Shown piece after piece: positions 7,261-7,339 of a DNA stretch of 7,339 nucleotides. Origin of the DNA: Kiritimatiellia bacterium (lineage in GTDB: Bacteria > Verrucomicrobiota > Kiritimatiellia > RFP12 > UBA1067); the NCBI GenBank assembly GCA_017959645.1, contig JAGDAE010000004.1:1-7339 (forward strand), written 5' to 3'. Below the pieces are notes generated by a model that ran no database searches, had not been told where the DNA came from, and worked only from the letters and a program-made list of their open reading frames with translations. Made by a program: the position numbers and the translations under genes. Each line of letters opens with the position of its first letter. The stretch's first letter is position 1.

Positions 7261-7339
7261 TTCGGCGCGGGTAAGTTCGCCGCCGTTGCGTCCGGCGACA
7301 AGGCAAAGTGCATGCAACTCCTCCGCAGGGCGGTGGTTG
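7261..7339. other. Unassigned sequence upstream of the glycosidase operon; coding status undecided
   Basis: These 79 bases reach the window edge. On the plus strand the frame starting at 7261 is open to the end with gene-like codons (FGAGKFAAVASGDKAK and on), but it has no clear start after the promoter; an ATG in that frame at 7311 could begin a divergent gene. On the minus strand one frame is open from the edge to a TGA at 7236-7234 (reading AEELHALCLVAGRNGGELTR, then AEGKYDIIVA), which would overlap the GH2-GH43 ATG by ATGA but would read straight through the promoter motif. Either could be the tip of a real gene, or neither. I do not recognise a protein family in any reading. Confidence 0.3.

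Noticed and set aside
1..7339. CRISPR arrays, tRNA or rRNA genes, insertion sequences, riboswitches
   Set aside because: Almost all of the window is protein-coding, and I saw no repeat-spacer pattern, terminal inverted repeats with a transposase, or RNA-gene signature.

Overview
The window is G+C-rich bacterial DNA. It is densely coding, and every gene I can support lies on the minus strand. Read in transcription order, from high to low coordinates, there is (1) a secreted GH2 + GH43 two-enzyme fusion (7237 to 3752), (2) a secreted right-handed beta-helix + TIM-barrel putative glycosidase fusion (3755 to 507), and (3) the first 154 residues of SctU, the type III secretion export-switch protein (463, running off the window at base 1). 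Long open frames on the plus strand and in the other minus frames are shadows of these genes, as expected for G+C-rich DNA.

Genes 1 and 2 overlap by an ATGA (3755-3752), so they are almost certainly one translationally coupled operon. Each begins with a Sec signal peptide and each joins two modules that usually occur as separate secreted proteins, so two polypeptides carry four carbohydrate-active modules. All expected catalytic residues of the GH2 part (E360, E436) and of the GH43 part (D764, D873, E930) are visible. The likely job is extracytoplasmic breakdown of a branched plant-type or algal polysaccharide with beta-galactosyl/xylosyl/arabinosyl groups. The exact substrate cannot be read from sequence.

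The same 17-base sequence (GGAAAATATGATATAAT on the minus strand) stands just upstream of gene 1 and just upstream of sctU. It ends in a textbook extended -10 box (TGnTATAAT), placed so close to each ATG that transcripts would begin at or within a few bases of the start codon. None of the three gene starts has a Shine-Dalgarno sequence. Together these suggest leaderless or SD-independent expression, with sctU transcribed from its own promoter rather than only by read-through from the glycosidase operon.

The combination of fused GH2/GH43 enzymes, a DUF6259-like glycosidase, type III secretion and SD-poor starts suggests a member of the PVC superphylum (Kiritimatiellota, Lentisphaerota or Verrucomicrobiota). 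This is an inference from gene content and is not proven by any marker in the window. The last ~80 bases (7261-7339) are open on both strands and cannot be assigned.
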